A stretch of 64,000 nt of DNA from the NCBI RefSeq assembly GCF_000143415.4, contig NW_003314270.1:248001-312000 (forward strand). The letters run 5' to 3'. This DNA is from Selaginella moellendorffii. Its lineage: Eukaryota; Streptophyta; Lycopodiopsida; Selaginellales; Selaginellaceae. The notes under the pieces are model-generated. The model searched no databases. It worked only from the letters and a program-made list of their open reading frames with translations, and had not been told where the DNA came from. Within the stretch, counting starts at the first letter, position 1, and each line of letters starts with the position of its first letter. The position numbers were made by a program, and so were the translations under genes. This document shows, piece by piece, positions 1-11,146 of the stretch.

Positions 1-1153
1 ACAAACTTGATTGCTTGAACAAGCTTTTTATCAGCTTCGGAACGTGCTATTCTTACTCGTGGATCAGACGGCACATTCTTCCTATACCTGGAAGGTAAGT
101 TCATGAGCAGAAGGAGCTCCAACTTCGATGAGTGAGGATAATGGAAACGAAGCTTTCTATGTCGGTAGCTTTCTTTGCCGCATGACAGTCTCTGGCCACC
201 CTTTCCAAAGACGGCATTCTCAGAGAACTTGTTTGAGAATTTGGTATAATCTGCCACAAATTAAGAACCATCTTAGAAACCAACTGCCAACCAAAAAATG
301 GCTTATACCTCGACAATGTTGCCAATAAACAAATCTCGAACATGAAAGGCATGAACAGCGGTAATATCTTTGATGCGTGAAGCGTCTTTGACAGAGGGAT
401 GTCGTACGCGAGCCATGAGCCGAACAGATGAGCTTAGCCTCAAGCTATGCAGCTGGTTCAATCCTCCATTACTACTAACATCCACATCCAGGACTTCAAG
501 GTTCGGAGCATTCAGTTTAACGCTTTTGTCATGACGTTCAACTCCAAGAAACTTGAGACTGGAACTGTGGAGCATGAATTCGTAGAGCAGAGAATCTTGG
601 CCAGTAGAGCACAAGCATCTCTAGAGCAGGGCATGAACTCACACACTAGGACAACTTCTTGGATTTTCCGTAGCCAGCTGATTTCACCTTCAAGCAGCAG
701 CGAACGAATCCGGGAAGCTTGACTTCTCGAGGATACGTACCTATTCACAGGAAATCGAGAAAGAGTGTAACTTCGGGCACGCTGCAGCCACCTTACAGCT
801 GAAAGACCATGGTATGCCGCCGTCGGAAATATAAAAGTCTAAAATCTCAAGTCACTGTGATGCACGAGAGTGTAAATTGTTCAAAAGCTATGAAGGAAAG
901 GAACAGACACAAAACGAAACCTGCTTGAAAGAAGCTTAGAAATACTGACAGGCGGTGTGTTGATGCGGAGACGGCGAAGGCCAGGCCTTTCACGCAGGGT
1001 GCTGCACAAAGCAGCCTCGATCACCTCGGGAACGTCGGGAAACTTGCGCAAAAAGTTGAGCTCCAGTCTAGGCATGTAGCTGCTCCACTGCTTGCACACT
1101 TGACCTAGCTCCAATGCTCGATCCTGACTCCCGAACAGCAGTTCATGCGGCAA
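1..1153 (-). pseudogene. F-box/LRR-like gene remnant, copy 1
   Basis: On the minus strand an N-terminal stretch (1153 to about 881) reads as an F-box-like start containing LGQVCKQW and a following FPDVPEVIEAALCS motif. From 614 to 303 comes a leucine-rich section with SLKFLGV, APNLEVLDV and LHSLRLSS. From 352 to 101 there is a further piece in another frame. Frames change between pieces without convincing splice sites, so I call it a decayed gene; exons with unusual introns cannot be excluded. Related copies lie at about 12240-12790 (minus) and, in inverted orientation, at 19962-21725 (plus). The copy is cut by the left edge of the window, where bases 1-90 match the reverse complement of about 21640-21725. 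F-box/LRR proteins normally act as substrate receptors of SCF ubiquitin ligases, but nothing shows that this copy is functional. Confidence 0.5.
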
Positions 1154-1696
1154 CGAACCTCTGGGTTAGTTAATGAACAAATCCAAAGAATCAGCTGAAA
1201 AGCGCGTCAGGGTAAAAGGTAACTCCAAAGGGGTAAAAGAACTCCTAGGGTTTTTGTGGCTCTCTTGCACGCAAAGATGTGGCACGGCCAAGTGTGGAGA
1301 GTCACACGGCCGGCACCAGCAACCATCACCGTACTTGTGGTGGTACCGAAGAGCTTGACTGAATCAAAGGTGGTCTGAAAGTTGTGGTAACGTGCGAGAT
1401 TTTATGGTGGTGGTCGGAGGAGTCGCTGTAAGAAGATGAGTAGGAGCATGTTCTTGAAAGGCATCGATCTGTGGTGGTGGTGATCTCCGTTGAAGATCGA
1501 GAAGCTCTTTCTTGAAGACTATATAGTTGCTGGAACTATATGTGGCTATGTTGTGTCAGTAACTGGATCTCCACCTCTTACGCCATCATGGATCTACCCT
1601 CACTTATGCTGACAATTGCCTTGGCTGCCCCTATCCAGCTCCTTTTCCACCAAGAACAAGGCTAGCTCTGTCTCAATGAAATTAATTTGATGGCTC
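1154..1696. other. Intergenic stretch without a recognised gene
   Basis: I see no coding region, RNA gene or clear repeat here. A 61-residue open frame at 1173-1358 has no recognisable motif, and the GTG-rich text around 1400-1490 is low-complexity. Confidence 0.5.
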
Positions 1697-2054
1697 ATGG
1701 GTTGCAATGGGAAGTGGGAATGAGGTGATGACAAGGTATCTATCATCAAAAGTACTATTAAAGCTTTTTCTTGAATGTGCTTCATTTGGATAGGGACCAG
1801 AGCAGCTGATCAAGCATAGTAAAACGTGGACGAAAGCAGATTATATGGCCTTGATACGCCTCAAGCACCATGAATACTTGTTGCGCTGGGAAGAAAGGAG
1901 AAGGTTGTTATTCTATGTTCAATGGCAGCAGATTGTAAACAAGATGGAAGATGTAACCATTAGCAAATGCAACCATGCATGGCAAAATCTGGTTGTCATG
2001 TCCAGGGATCTAGGTGGCACCCTGCAGACTATTTCCCACTCTCTGAAGAGGTGA
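1697..2054 (+). pseudogene. Trihelix (MYB/SANT-like) gene copy, decayed
   Basis: This copy has the same two-exon layout as the better copy at 8568-9026. A short first exon (1697-1735, ending ACAAG|GTATC) is followed by an intron to 1793 and an exon at 1794-2054 encoding TWTKADYMALIRLKHHEYL and a WQQIV helix. The distance from the acceptor to the internal MALIR motif is 51 nt in both copies, which supports a shared intron. Exon 1 contains an in-frame TGA after eight codons and the C-terminus is shorter than in the other copy, so it is probably non-functional. The family's tryptophan-spaced helices suggest DNA binding. Confidence 0.5.
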
Positions 2055-3000
2055 ATGGTCACAAGTGATCCTTGTGCATTGCATATGGACCAAGAGATTT
2101 TTGAGGCAATGACTTGTTTTCAAGCTTTGCTATTTAGTACACATAATTATTAAAGATGTCTCTTGAAAAATCTATTTTATTGAAATAATGAGGAATTGAA
2201 CATATAAAATATTTATTTCAATATATAATTCCAAGTATACGGCTACAATGCCATATACTAATATTAGCATAGTGGGATTTTGGTAGCTATCACATTGGTT
2301 TCAATCTGGACCACATGCTCCTGTATATAAACTAAGGTTTTTGGGTTAATTGATATACACATTTTCTGTATTCCCTTTTCATATTCCATATACTCACATT
2401 AGTGGAGATAAGGGGCACTTTTGATTGTCTTTGAGGAGTGTTTAGATTTAGAATTTTAGCTTAGATCTAACTTTTGCATCATCTAAATTTAGTTTTTTCC
2501 ATTTCCTTTCTTTTGTTCTTTCCTTTTAGGATTTGGTTTAGATCTAACTTTTGCATTGTTTAAATCTCCTTTTTCTTCTAGATTTTTTTCTTTTTTCTTA
2601 TTCTTCTCTTTCCTTTTCATTCATTTTCATGGTAGAGCAATAATCTCCTCATTTGACTTTAGTGCAACAATTGATACAATTGTTTAGTGCTATGTGATTG
2701 CAATTGAATAACCAAACTCAGTTGATGGCTAGCATATGGTATAGCTCCTCCTACTCTTGCTGCCCATCCTCACATTCAGCCGGAGTTCTTTCGTGGGAAT
2801 CATGGGGATGATATGAACCATTGGTTTGATCACTTCATGGTGATTGCCACATATCATTCTTGGGATGATGCTTGATATTTGCGTAAGTTTTCCACATGTT
2901 TTCAAAGGATGGCACTACAGTGGTATAATAGTTTAAGTGCAACCACTCGTAGGGATTGGAGTGTTTTTCCAGACATTTTCAAACACGCATTTGGACATGC

Positions 3001-3150
3001 CAAGCCTTAGCTACCACGAGACTCTCATGTCATGCTCACCCTTGAGCACAAGTAGTGAGCTAAATGAGGCAAAGAGGGCCAAGGCCGGTGTTGAAGCCGG
3101 CCTTGTGAGGCTATTGGTGGGATACATTGGGATGTTGGAGTAGTGGTGGA
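3001..3150. repeat. About 150-bp insertion in the gag region of A1
   Basis: The sister copies at 39200 and 63160 run directly from the gag block to a CAACAATTGCAT-type block. In A1 about 150 extra bases intervene. They contain the inverted repeat AAGGCCGG/CCGGCCTT and an open reading ending AGVEAGLVRLLVGYIGMLE, which resembles an ARM-repeat helix pair. The origin is unknown; a captured gene fragment is possible. Confidence 0.4.
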
Positions 3151-4519
3151 AGTAGGTGCATGATGTGATGTTACCTTCCAACAATTGCATCATCTTCGTC
3201 AAGAGCTATCTAAGTCAGTGATGTAATTTGGTGTTCGTTTTCAAAGCATCTTGTTTCGTATAAAGCCAAATATATCAGAGTGGATCAAGCTAGGAATGTT
3301 ATGGCTAGCACTTTGTTAAGATCTTGTCGGACTTGTATATGCACTTGCTCTAGCCACCCTTGATGATGCTCTTCGCTTGGTACAATGTTATAAAATGTCA
3401 CCTCTTCCACTTTTCGCTATGCATTCTCCAACTCCACTTCCTGTGGGTGATGGTCCTATTCCAATGGAGGTTGATGCTACTATTGCTCAAGTCTAAGGAC
3501 AAGGGTGAGGACGTGGTCATGGTTGTGATGTTCACTGTTGGACATGTGATGAAGTTGGTCACATTTATCGGCATTGTTAGTGTTTTCCAGATTGGTAGGC
3601 TCCATTTCTTGGGTAGAGACTTTGGTGTCAACAACATACTGTTAGTGCTGATGTAGTGGAAGGTTTAGACACTGAGATGCATCTAGGAAACAAGGAGTCG
3701 CATAAGTAACGAAGGGATCTTGCGCAAATAAGTCAGTGACCCCTTCATCTTTCTTTTAGGAGTATCATCAAGGGGTTCACTTAGCACCAATTCATCAAGT
3801 GTTTACTTTCCAAGCTCATTTTTATAACAAGAATTCTTTTATTATTCTCTTTATATTGGTTGATACAGGTTTAAGTTTATCTTCTATCGCTCGATCTATT
3901 GCCACACGTTGCCGTCAACACTTATGTTGTGTGGTAAAGTTAGTTTTTATTCTTTATGGCAACGGCCATACACATATATATGCATGGGATGAGGCGAACT
4001 TAGTTGTGTGTGTGGGCAATCTCGAGCTTGGGTTGTAGTTATTGTGGGGGGTGCCGAATTAAGCTTTTGACCTCATCCTTGGTATGGATTTTTTGTAGCA
4101 TAATCATGCCAAGTGTGACTTTGAGGTTTCTCCCCTTTGTCTCATACTTCCTTATATTTCATCCATTCCTCTCACTTCCATACCTCTTCGTCTCTTTACT
4201 TTTACCTTTTCTTCCATTACTTTTATCTCCCCATACTTTTTCCTATGTTTCCGTCTTATTTCACTCTTTCCTTTTCCAATCCCTTTGACAGTCTTTGTGT
4301 TGTAGCGGTTGACCAGCTCATGAAGAAGTATGTCAATATCTTTGAATTTGACTTATCATCTGGGGCTAAGATTTCCACATGTCATCCGATTCCAACTAGG
4401 GATGCTTGTTTAATCAAAGTTCCTGTTAGAAATCAATATTTTACATGCAAATGTCAAAATGATGTTATAAAAGGGTGTTATTCAAAAGTTGTGGAGTCCT
4501 TAGACATATGAACCTCATC

Positions 4520-5140
4520 TTGTGACAAAACCTTATGGGAGTATTCATTTATGCATTGATTATCGTCCGTTAAACAAAGTGATGATCCCGGATGTGTACC
4601 CTCTTCCTCACACTGTTGATCTCTTGGATAGTTTAGGAAAAAGTCGTTGATTTACCAAACTCGATCTTGCTTCTAGGTACTGGCAAGTACTGATGGCCAA
4701 AGAAGATATTCCTAAAACTGTTTTTCGTATACCAATTTTGGTGATGCCGTTTAGTTTGAACAATGCTCCAACAACTTTCTAATAGATGATGGATGAGGTT
4801 CTTTGTGATATGCCAGAGGTGACTACTAACTTCATTAATAATGTCTTGATCCACTCAGAGGGGACATGAGAGGAATACGTCTATGATGTTTGTAAAGTGT
4901 TGGATCGACTATAAAATGTCGGTTTAAAGCTGAAGCCATCTAAGTGCATGTTTGGGTCCAAGGACACAATTTATCTTAGATACCATATTTCTCGTAAGGG
5001 TTTACAAATTGATTTTGACAAATTTGTGGTTGTTCTAAAGTTCCCTATTTCAAAGTGTGTGAATGAATTTGCAACACTTCTTGGGCAAGGTGCAGTATCT
5101 CAGTTGTTTTGTGGATCATTTTTCAGATCATACTGCACCA
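4520..5140 (+). pseudogene. Reverse transcriptase remnant of element A1
   Basis: Read across frames and stops, this stretch gives [42 protein letters not shown] and LKLKPSKCMFGS, the typical order of Ty3/gypsy reverse transcriptase blocks. The catalytic YxDD block is degraded to FINNVLIHSE at about 4829-4858, so the copy is inactive. Confidence 0.8.
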
Positions 5141-5189
5141 TTGTAAGTGTTGCTGAAGTCATTAATATCATCTTTCATTTGGTCTCCGA

Positions 5190-5645
5190 ATTGTGAGCAG
5201 GCATTCGTGAATCTCAAAGAGGTATTGACGACTCCTCCGGTTTTGGCATATCTTGACTACACTCAACCTTTCATTTTGCATGTGGATACTTCTAATATTG
5301 GTCTGTTGATGCAAGAGGTGTGTTGATGCAAGAGAGGCCAAGTGTGTCTGGTTAGTGCCATCCTATTGCGTATATAAGTCATACATTACTACCAGTGGAG
5401 GTGAATTACTCCACGATTGAGAAGGAGTGTTTACCAATAGTTTGGGGTTTTGAGAAACTTCATGCATATCTATATAGTTTTTGGATGTTACTTGAAGGTG
5501 ATCATGCTGCCGTTACTTCATTATTGAAGCAAAAGAACCTGGTTGGTCGTACTACTCAATGGGTTTTGAGACTTCAGATATATGATTTTGATGTTGTTCA
5601 TCACCTAGGGAGTTCTATAGTTGATGTTGATGCCCTTTCTTGAGC
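5190..5645 (+). pseudogene. RNase H remnant of element A1
   Basis: The frame at 5395-5643 contains NYSTIEKECLPIVWGFEKLH, GDHAAVTSLL and a C-terminal VDVDALS, the usual end of Ty3/gypsy RNase H (VADALS). The preceding part shows LKEVLTTPPVLAYLDYTQ in another frame. A frameshift lies near 5320 and a stop follows directly. Confidence 0.75.
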
Positions 5646-5879
5646 TCGTCTTCCTTCTTCACTCTCTTCTCATGTTTCTAACGAACCTATTATTCCAACA
5701 TCTGTGGATTTTCTAGACGAGGATTCTATACTATTGGCGGTTGTTGTACTTGATGTTTAATGCCCACAAGATGTAGAGCAAGATCTACCTTCTTTTGATG
5801 AGATTCACGAGGCTCAAAAGATTGAGCTGTGGATTTGAAGGCTTTGAGATGGGTTTGAGAATCTTGCATTATTTGCTGA

Positions 5880-6560
5880 TGATTTGCCATTCCAGCATTT
5901 ACATTCTCAATATTGCCTTGAAAACGGCTTTCTTTATTTTGTGATGACGGATCTTGATGATCCTTTATGGTTGGTGGTGCCTTCTGTCTTTATTCCACGG
6001 TTTTTCCATGCTTACCATGATTCTTTTGTTCTAGGTGGGCATATAGTGATCAAGAAGCTGCGCAGGTCTTTCTATTTGCCAAATGCAATATGATATTATC
6101 TGGTATATGCATAGCTGTGTTTGGTGCCAAATTTGTAATACTCCCTCTCGTGTTGTGGAAGGATGGTTAGAGTCAATTGTAGTTTCCTAATTGTTTGAGT
6201 TAGTGACGTTTGATCTTATGGGACCTTTTCCATGATTGACTGCTAGCAATGAATATGTTATTATTGTTTCTGACTATTTGACTTGTTAGGTTGAAGTTGG
6301 TGCTTTTGCTAATGCCTTTGCAATTGTTGTTGAATATTTCCTCCTCAATCAAGTGGTGTTCCAACATTTTTGTCTAGAGCGGATTCTTTTGGATAATAGT
6401 CCCGCATTTATGGCTAAGGCATTTCATGTTTTGACATCTCGATTGGGGATATGCCACACTTTCATGAGTGTTTATCATCCACAATCAGATAGTTTGGTGG
6501 AACGGTTCATTTAGACATTCAAAGGAATGATCAATGATCACGAAGTACATGAATTTTCAG
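5880..6560 (+). pseudogene. Integrase remnant of element A1
   Basis: Fragments readable here are HIVIKKLRRSFYLP (zinc-binding N-terminal region), a VIIVSDYLTC core block, ILLDNSPAF around the second catalytic aspartate and VYHPQSDSLVERF around the catalytic glutamate. Several stops interrupt it (for example near 6190, 6236 and 6513). Confidence 0.7.
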
Positions 6561-6937
6561 CATTCAGACTGGGATGGTTATTTGCCATTTCTTCGATATG
6601 CATATGTCATAGGGGTGTAGAGTTTTGTTAGTGTTTCACCATATAAACTCTTATATAGTCATGATCTAATATTACCAATAGAGTTGAGTTTACTTTTGCA
6701 ATTGCCATGAATTGCCGATATTAAGTTGTGAAATTAGTATTTGATGAGCATTTTTCCATTTTTCGAGCAAAATTTACCATAGAACTCCCATTATCATCCA
6801 TCTGCAAAATATAAAGTGGATAACTTAGTGTTAATCTATTTTTCCCTATCTTACGGTACATAATTTAATTAATGAGTTCTTTGCTCAATGGAAAGGACCA
6901 TATAAAGTGTTGCAGCTATTCACCCAATTGCTGCTCT

Positions 6938-7123
6938 TCAAGAGAGTGGAAAATAATCTAAAGTGTGCTGACTAAAATAAGACTTTAGATCCCTGTACAT
7001 GACAACCAGACATTCCATCTTGTCTTTGCTATTGAACATAGAACAACAAGCTTCTCCTTTCTTCTTGGCGCCGCTTTCCATCGCAACATGATAACTTATA
7101 GTAAAACATGCCACGTGGCACAC
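6938..7123 (-). pseudogene. Trihelix family fragment (3' part)
   Basis: The minus-strand reading CLVVMYRDLKSYFSQHTLDYF matches VIMYRSLKCHFSRHPEQYF of the intact-looking copy at 8568-9026. The nucleotide match to 1890-2050 is close, but with an internal deletion of about 40 nt. It lies inverted at the right side of A1. It has no start, no first exon and no full DNA-binding helix set. Confidence 0.55.
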
Positions 7124-7179
7124 TTTAGCCCTTGTAATGAAAAGAAATTAAAAGAATTTCATTTAGGGCATAAGCGAGC

Positions 7180-8335
7180 ATGGCGATCGGCTCTGCCTTC
7201 GATCGGCTCCGGGAGCAGGAATTGCTTGTGGACGTCCTCCTGCGACTCGATTTCCGCAGCGTCGCCCGGATGCGAGTGGTCTGCTGCTCCTGGTACCGCA
7301 TTCTTTCCTCTCGCTCGTTTCTGGATCGCCACGGGAAGCAGCAGCATCATGGCATTCCCTGGGTGGTACGGACGATTCTCTCCCGTGGCGCCCAATCCGC
7401 AGTCCTCTGGCGCCCTTTCTCCGGCCGACCACTCGAGCCCACATCTCTGCCTCTCGGTCCGCCTGGAGTTCCCTCTACAATGTTTGCGAGCCATGTCACG
7501 GCAAATGGGCTCGTCTGTGGCACGCTTGCTGGGTGGCCGGAGACGAAATGGCCTCGCTCACGGTCTCTGGCTGTGGGCAATCCGCTCACAAACTCTTGGA
7601 AGGTGCTCCAGTGTCCCGAGAAGGTTTTCTTGATCGAGGCGATGGATGTGGATCTTGAGACAGGGATCTACCGGATTGCAGTGCTTAACATCATTGATGA
7701 AGAGGACGTGGCCTACATTCTCCAGTACAATTCTGGCTCCGGAAGCTGGGCGCTGGGGGGATCCACGACTGCTGGAGACCTGTATAATCCGGGTTACAAC
7801 CAAAACGAGGCAAAGGAGGATGGCAATCCTAGACAGTATGTCATGGAAGCGGGAAGTGGTGAGTGAAGATCCCTTCGGCTACTGGGACGGGAGTATTTTG
7901 GAGGCAGGTGAGGAGGGCTTGAACTGGCCTGTTCGATGTTTTCTTCACAGAGGAAGAAGGATTTTGCTTGTTCACAGGGAAGGTGACAAAGATGGGATAC
8001 GGAGAGCTGCTCTAAGCGTGCTAGAAAAGGATGAAGAGCTTGGTAAATGGCTCACACTCAGCCATACTTTCATCCGGGAAATACTTGGTGGTGAGTGGCC
8101 ACTTGATGACATTGACATTCATGGTGAACAGTGGATGGCCCATCTAGCAGGCGATGTGATCGTTGTCTCCAGCCGCATGTATCCTTTGTTAGCGTTTCAT
8201 TTGGTGGAGAAGAAGTGGGAGTATTGTGGCCACTCGGACGAGGAACTGGTCTTCTTTGCTAGTCTCAACTATGGGAGATCTGAATTTCCAGACATTCGGG
8301 CCTACACCTTCGCACCCAGCTTCGCAAGGCCATGA
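7180..8335 (+). CDS. F-box protein, two predicted exons
   Basis: The ATG at 7180 opens an F-box: residues about 13-50 include EQELLVDVLLRL, VARMRVVCCSWY and a following SSRSFLD. Such domains bind SKP1 in SCF ubiquitin ligases, and the C-terminal part normally recruits the substrate. The first frame stops at 7864-7866, while the next frame stays open to 8335. A GTGAGT donor at 7859 and a GGCAG acceptor ending at 7907 would remove 49 nt and join the frames exactly, giving 368 residues (exons 7180-7858 and 7908-8335). The alternative is a frameshift between about 7740 and 7860 and a dead gene. The C-terminal half has several LV/WD-type strands but no kelch signature that I can name. No signal peptide or membrane segment is visible. 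Confidence 0.7.
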
Positions 8336-8567
8336 ATCAAAGAAAATATGGCTTTTATGTATAAGTATAAACTTTTGTGTTTCTTATTCATAATAGGCGG
8401 ATGCCAAAAATACCGGGGTTTATAAAAATCTCGCTGACCACGTGGCATTTGACACTTTTTAGGGTTTTGTGGGGGGTTGGACAGCTGGCTTTAGGGTTTG
8501 CGGATCATGGCTGTCACTGGGGCTAGCTTTTAGGTTTTGTGGGCTAGCTTTTAGGTCTTGTTCATTG
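8336..8567. other. Intergenic spacer
   Basis: This short spacer holds an imperfect direct repeat of GGCTAGCTTTTAGG at about 8521-8555. No gene is visible. Confidence 0.4.
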
Positions 8568-9026
8568 ATGGGGTGCGATGGAAATGGAACGCGTGCACGA
8601 GGCGATGATGACAAGGTATTTCTTTAATTAAATATTTGTAATATGCACTTGAATGTATTCTGATAGGGAACAGAGGAGCCGATCAAGCGTCGTGGAGGAT
8701 GGAGCAAACAAGAGCATATGGCCTTGATACGTAAGCGCCAGGAACACCTGCGGAGGCCAGAAGAAAGAAGGAATTTGTCTCGTGAAGCTGTATGGGAGGA
8801 GATTGCGGAGAAAATCCAAAGCAGAACCAGTAGCCAATGCTCCCGTGAATGGAGGATTCTTGTTATAATGTACAGGAGTCTGAAGTGTCACTTCAGTAGG
8901 CATCCTGAACAGTATTTCCCACTTTCTAGAGAATACTATTATGGCTGTGGGATCCACAAACATATGGACCAAGATGTTTTTGAGGCAATGGATGCTTTTC
9001 TTCAATACAAGGTTAGGTGGAAGTAA
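8568..9026 (+). CDS. Small trihelix-like (MYB/SANT-like) DNA-binding protein, two exons
   Basis: Exon 1 (8568-8615) starts at ATG and ends GACAAG|GTATTT. The intron is 51 nt (8616-8666, ending GATAG). Exon 2 (8667-9026) continues in phase 0. The predicted protein has 135 residues: RRGGWSKQEHMALIRKRQEH, then AVWEEIAEKIQ, CSREWRILVIMYRSLK and a C-terminal aromatic section HPEQYFPLSREYYYG. The regularly spaced tryptophans and the basic, helical character fit a GT/trihelix-type single domain. Family members are transcription factors, but this short form has no obvious activation domain. Decayed copies with the same intron position lie at 1697-2054, with fragments at 6938-7123 and 11270-11360, so the gene belongs to a locally dispersed family that may travel with repeats. 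The start rests on the match to copy 1697, which shares the ATGGG(T/G)TGC start. Confidence 0.6.
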
Positions 9027-9961
9027 ACCGTTTAACATGAATAAGAAAACCTCCATTCTTAGTAGAAAAAGGATGTTAACAAACCAATAGAACAAAGAAA
9101 TTGCAGATATTTTCTAAATATTAAATACCTTCCAGGAAAACTTTAAGAAAGTTATTGATGTCAAGAGGAACTTACAAAACTTGTTCTCTTTTCTACCTTT
9201 ATTCTCTAGAAGTTTACATTTGCCTATGCTCAGGTTGTCAAAGTTAGCAAAGCTGTTGGCAGTTTCAATGCATTTTCCTTGCAAATGAATTTGTTGTTAT
9301 ATGTGGCCAATCATGTGGACTGCCACGTGTGACACTTCAATATAGTCTCATGTGATAATGCCCCACAAAAAGCTTAGTTGTGAGCTTTGAGAATTCAGTT
9401 GAGGAAGGAAAATTGCAAAATTATGAATATGTTATTATTATTTTTTCTTTAATTTCTTACTTACACATCATCTCACACTTCAATGGAACATCAATGGATT
9501 CTCTTTTGTCTGTGCACATACATTAACATCATTACTTTTTCAATTGATAAATTTCTATTTTATCTTGATTCATTTGCGTGTGTTTTGGTTAGTTGAGATG
9601 TTTGTTTACTAATTCATTGTGAAAGCCTTAATTTACAATGTGATAAGCATCTCTCTCTCTCTCTCTCTACACAACCTGTATTTATAATAATATATAATAT
9701 TTAAAATAAATAAACAAATCAAAGGTGTTTTAAATTTGTTAGAATTTTATTTTGTTAAAAATATTTTATATTGTGGGTACATGGAATATGGAAAGGGAAT
9801 ATAGAAAATGTGCATATCAATTCACCTATAACCTAGTTTATATACAAGAGCAAGTAATTCGAATTGAAACTAATCCACGACTACCAAAATCCCACTATAT
9901 TAATATTAATATATAACATCGTAACGTACACTTGAACCTCACATCATCCCCTCCTCATTAG
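9027..9961. other. AT-rich stretch with reversed A-family LTR piece and a CT tract
   Basis: No gene is visible. About 9650-9668 is a (CT)n microsatellite. About 9768-9935 is the reverse complement of the LTR-like sequence at 2225-2400 of element A1 (shared text includes TAGTGGGATTTTGGTAG when reversed). The rest is AT-rich. Confidence 0.5.
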
Positions 9962-9966
9962 CAGAT

Positions 9967-11141
9967 TGTAAGCTCTTGAGTTTGGACTTCCCGGGAGGTC
10001 ACCCAGCCCAGTATTATTCACACCCAAGACGCTTAACCCAAAATATCCCAAGACCCTTAAGCTCTTGAGTTTGGACTTCCCGGGAAGTCACCCAGCCCAG
10101 TATTATTCATACCCAAGACGCTTAACCCCAAATATCCCAAGACCCTTAAACTCTTGAGTTTGGACTTTCCGGGAGGTCACCCAACCCAATATTATTCACA
10201 CCCAATATGCTTAACCCCAAATATCCCAAGACCCTTAACCGTTTGGAAAAAAGGGTGCACTTTTGTTCATGGGCCCTTTCCCTCTATATTTGAACCCCTA
10301 TGGATCGTCTCTCAAGTCGTTCCCTTTGGTTGCTTACAATCCACCACACTTCCCTGCAAGTTCACGCCCTCGTGACGCCCTCGTGAACGGAAGCTGAGAG
10401 CCGCAGCTCTCATAAGAGCCCCGCTCTCTTGACACCCTACCCCTCGGGTCGAGCCCAGTGGGAGCAAACTGGATCAGCCAGATGTCAATCAACATATGGT
10501 GTGATTCCCTTAGCCAACCCCAAATATCCCAAGACCTTTAAGCTCTTGAGTTTGGACTTCCCGGGAGGTCACCCAACCCAGTATTATTCACACCCAAGAC
10601 GCTTAACCCCAAATATCCCAAGACCCTTAACCGTTTGGAAAAAGGGGTGCACTTTTGTTCATGGGCCCTTTCCCTCTATATTTGAACCCCTATGGATCGT
10701 CTCTCAAGTCGTTCCCTTTGGTTGCTTATAATCCACCACACTTCCCTGCAAGTTCACGCCCTCGTGACGCCCTCGTGAACGGAAGCTGAGAGCCGCAGCT
10801 CTCATAAGAGAGCCACTCTCTTGACACCCTACCCCTCGGGTCGAGCCCAGTGGGAGCAAACTGGATCAGCCAGATGTCAATCAACATATGGTGTGATTCC
10901 CTTAGCCAACCAACAGAGTCGGACCCGAGACTGCTCTGATACCAAATGTAAGCTCCTGAGTTTGGACTTCCCGGGAGGTCACCCAACCCAGTACTATTCA
11001 CACCCAAGGACGCTTAACCCCAAATATCCCAATACCCTTAACCGTTTGGAAAAGGGGGTGCACTCTTGTTCATGGGCCCTTTCCCTCTATATTTGAACCC
11101 CTATGGATCGTCTCTCAAGTCGTTCCCTTTAGTTGCTTACA
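9967..11141 (-). mobile_element. TRIM retrotransposon array (3 LTRs, 2 internal regions)
   Basis: The element is flanked by 5-bp target duplications CAGAT (9962-9966 and 11142-11146). It has TG...CA ends, and in minus orientation a 195-bp 5' LTR at 10947-11141. A primer-binding site complementary to initiator tRNA-Met follows (reverse of 10933-10944, TGGTATCAGAGC), then a short internal region, a second LTR ending at 10730, a second truncated internal region (about 10339-10517), and a third LTR at 9967-10338. The third LTR is enlarged to 372 bp by about three tandem copies of a ~90-bp end segment. No coding capacity is present. The same family occurs at 44626-45182 and 55808-56361. The LTR-internal-LTR-internal-LTR layout suggests unequal recombination between two elements. 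Confidence 0.85.
10933..10944 (-). other. Primer-binding site of the TRIM array
   Basis: Reverse complement TGGTATCAGAGC, the plant initiator tRNA-Met primer-binding consensus, two bases inside the 5' LTR (minus orientation). Confidence 0.85.
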
Positions 11142-11146
11142 CAGAT

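Larger units (their letters stand above)
2140..6910 (+). mobile_element. Decayed Ty3/gypsy LTR retrotransposon A1
   Basis: Coding remnants run in the order gag (about 2780-3660), protease-like, reverse transcriptase, RNase H, integrase, all on the plus strand and full of stops and frameshifts. This order (integrase after RNase H) is the Ty3/gypsy order. LTR-like AT-rich sequence at about 2220-2440 recurs at 30720-30830, 62690-62760 and, reversed, at 9768-9935. I could not define both LTR ends. Trihelix-like sequence flanks the element in opposite orientations (1697-2054 plus; 6938-7123 minus). Sister copies are A2 (30700-57830, split) and A3 (62690-64000). Confidence 0.75.

Noticed and set aside
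4004-4511. Phe/Ser-rich frames as membrane protein genes
   Set aside because: They lie in the pyrimidine-rich protease-to-RT spacer of the decayed gypsy element A1, and the same spacer recurs in A2 near 56850-57000 without conserved coding.
7088-7633. 181-codon frame overlapping the F-box start
   Set aside because: It shares no motif with any family I know, and the F-box is in the neighbouring frame.
9967-10338. CRISPR-like regularly spaced ~90-bp repeats
   Set aside because: The repeats are head-to-tail copies of a TRIM LTR end without unique spacers, in a eukaryotic context.
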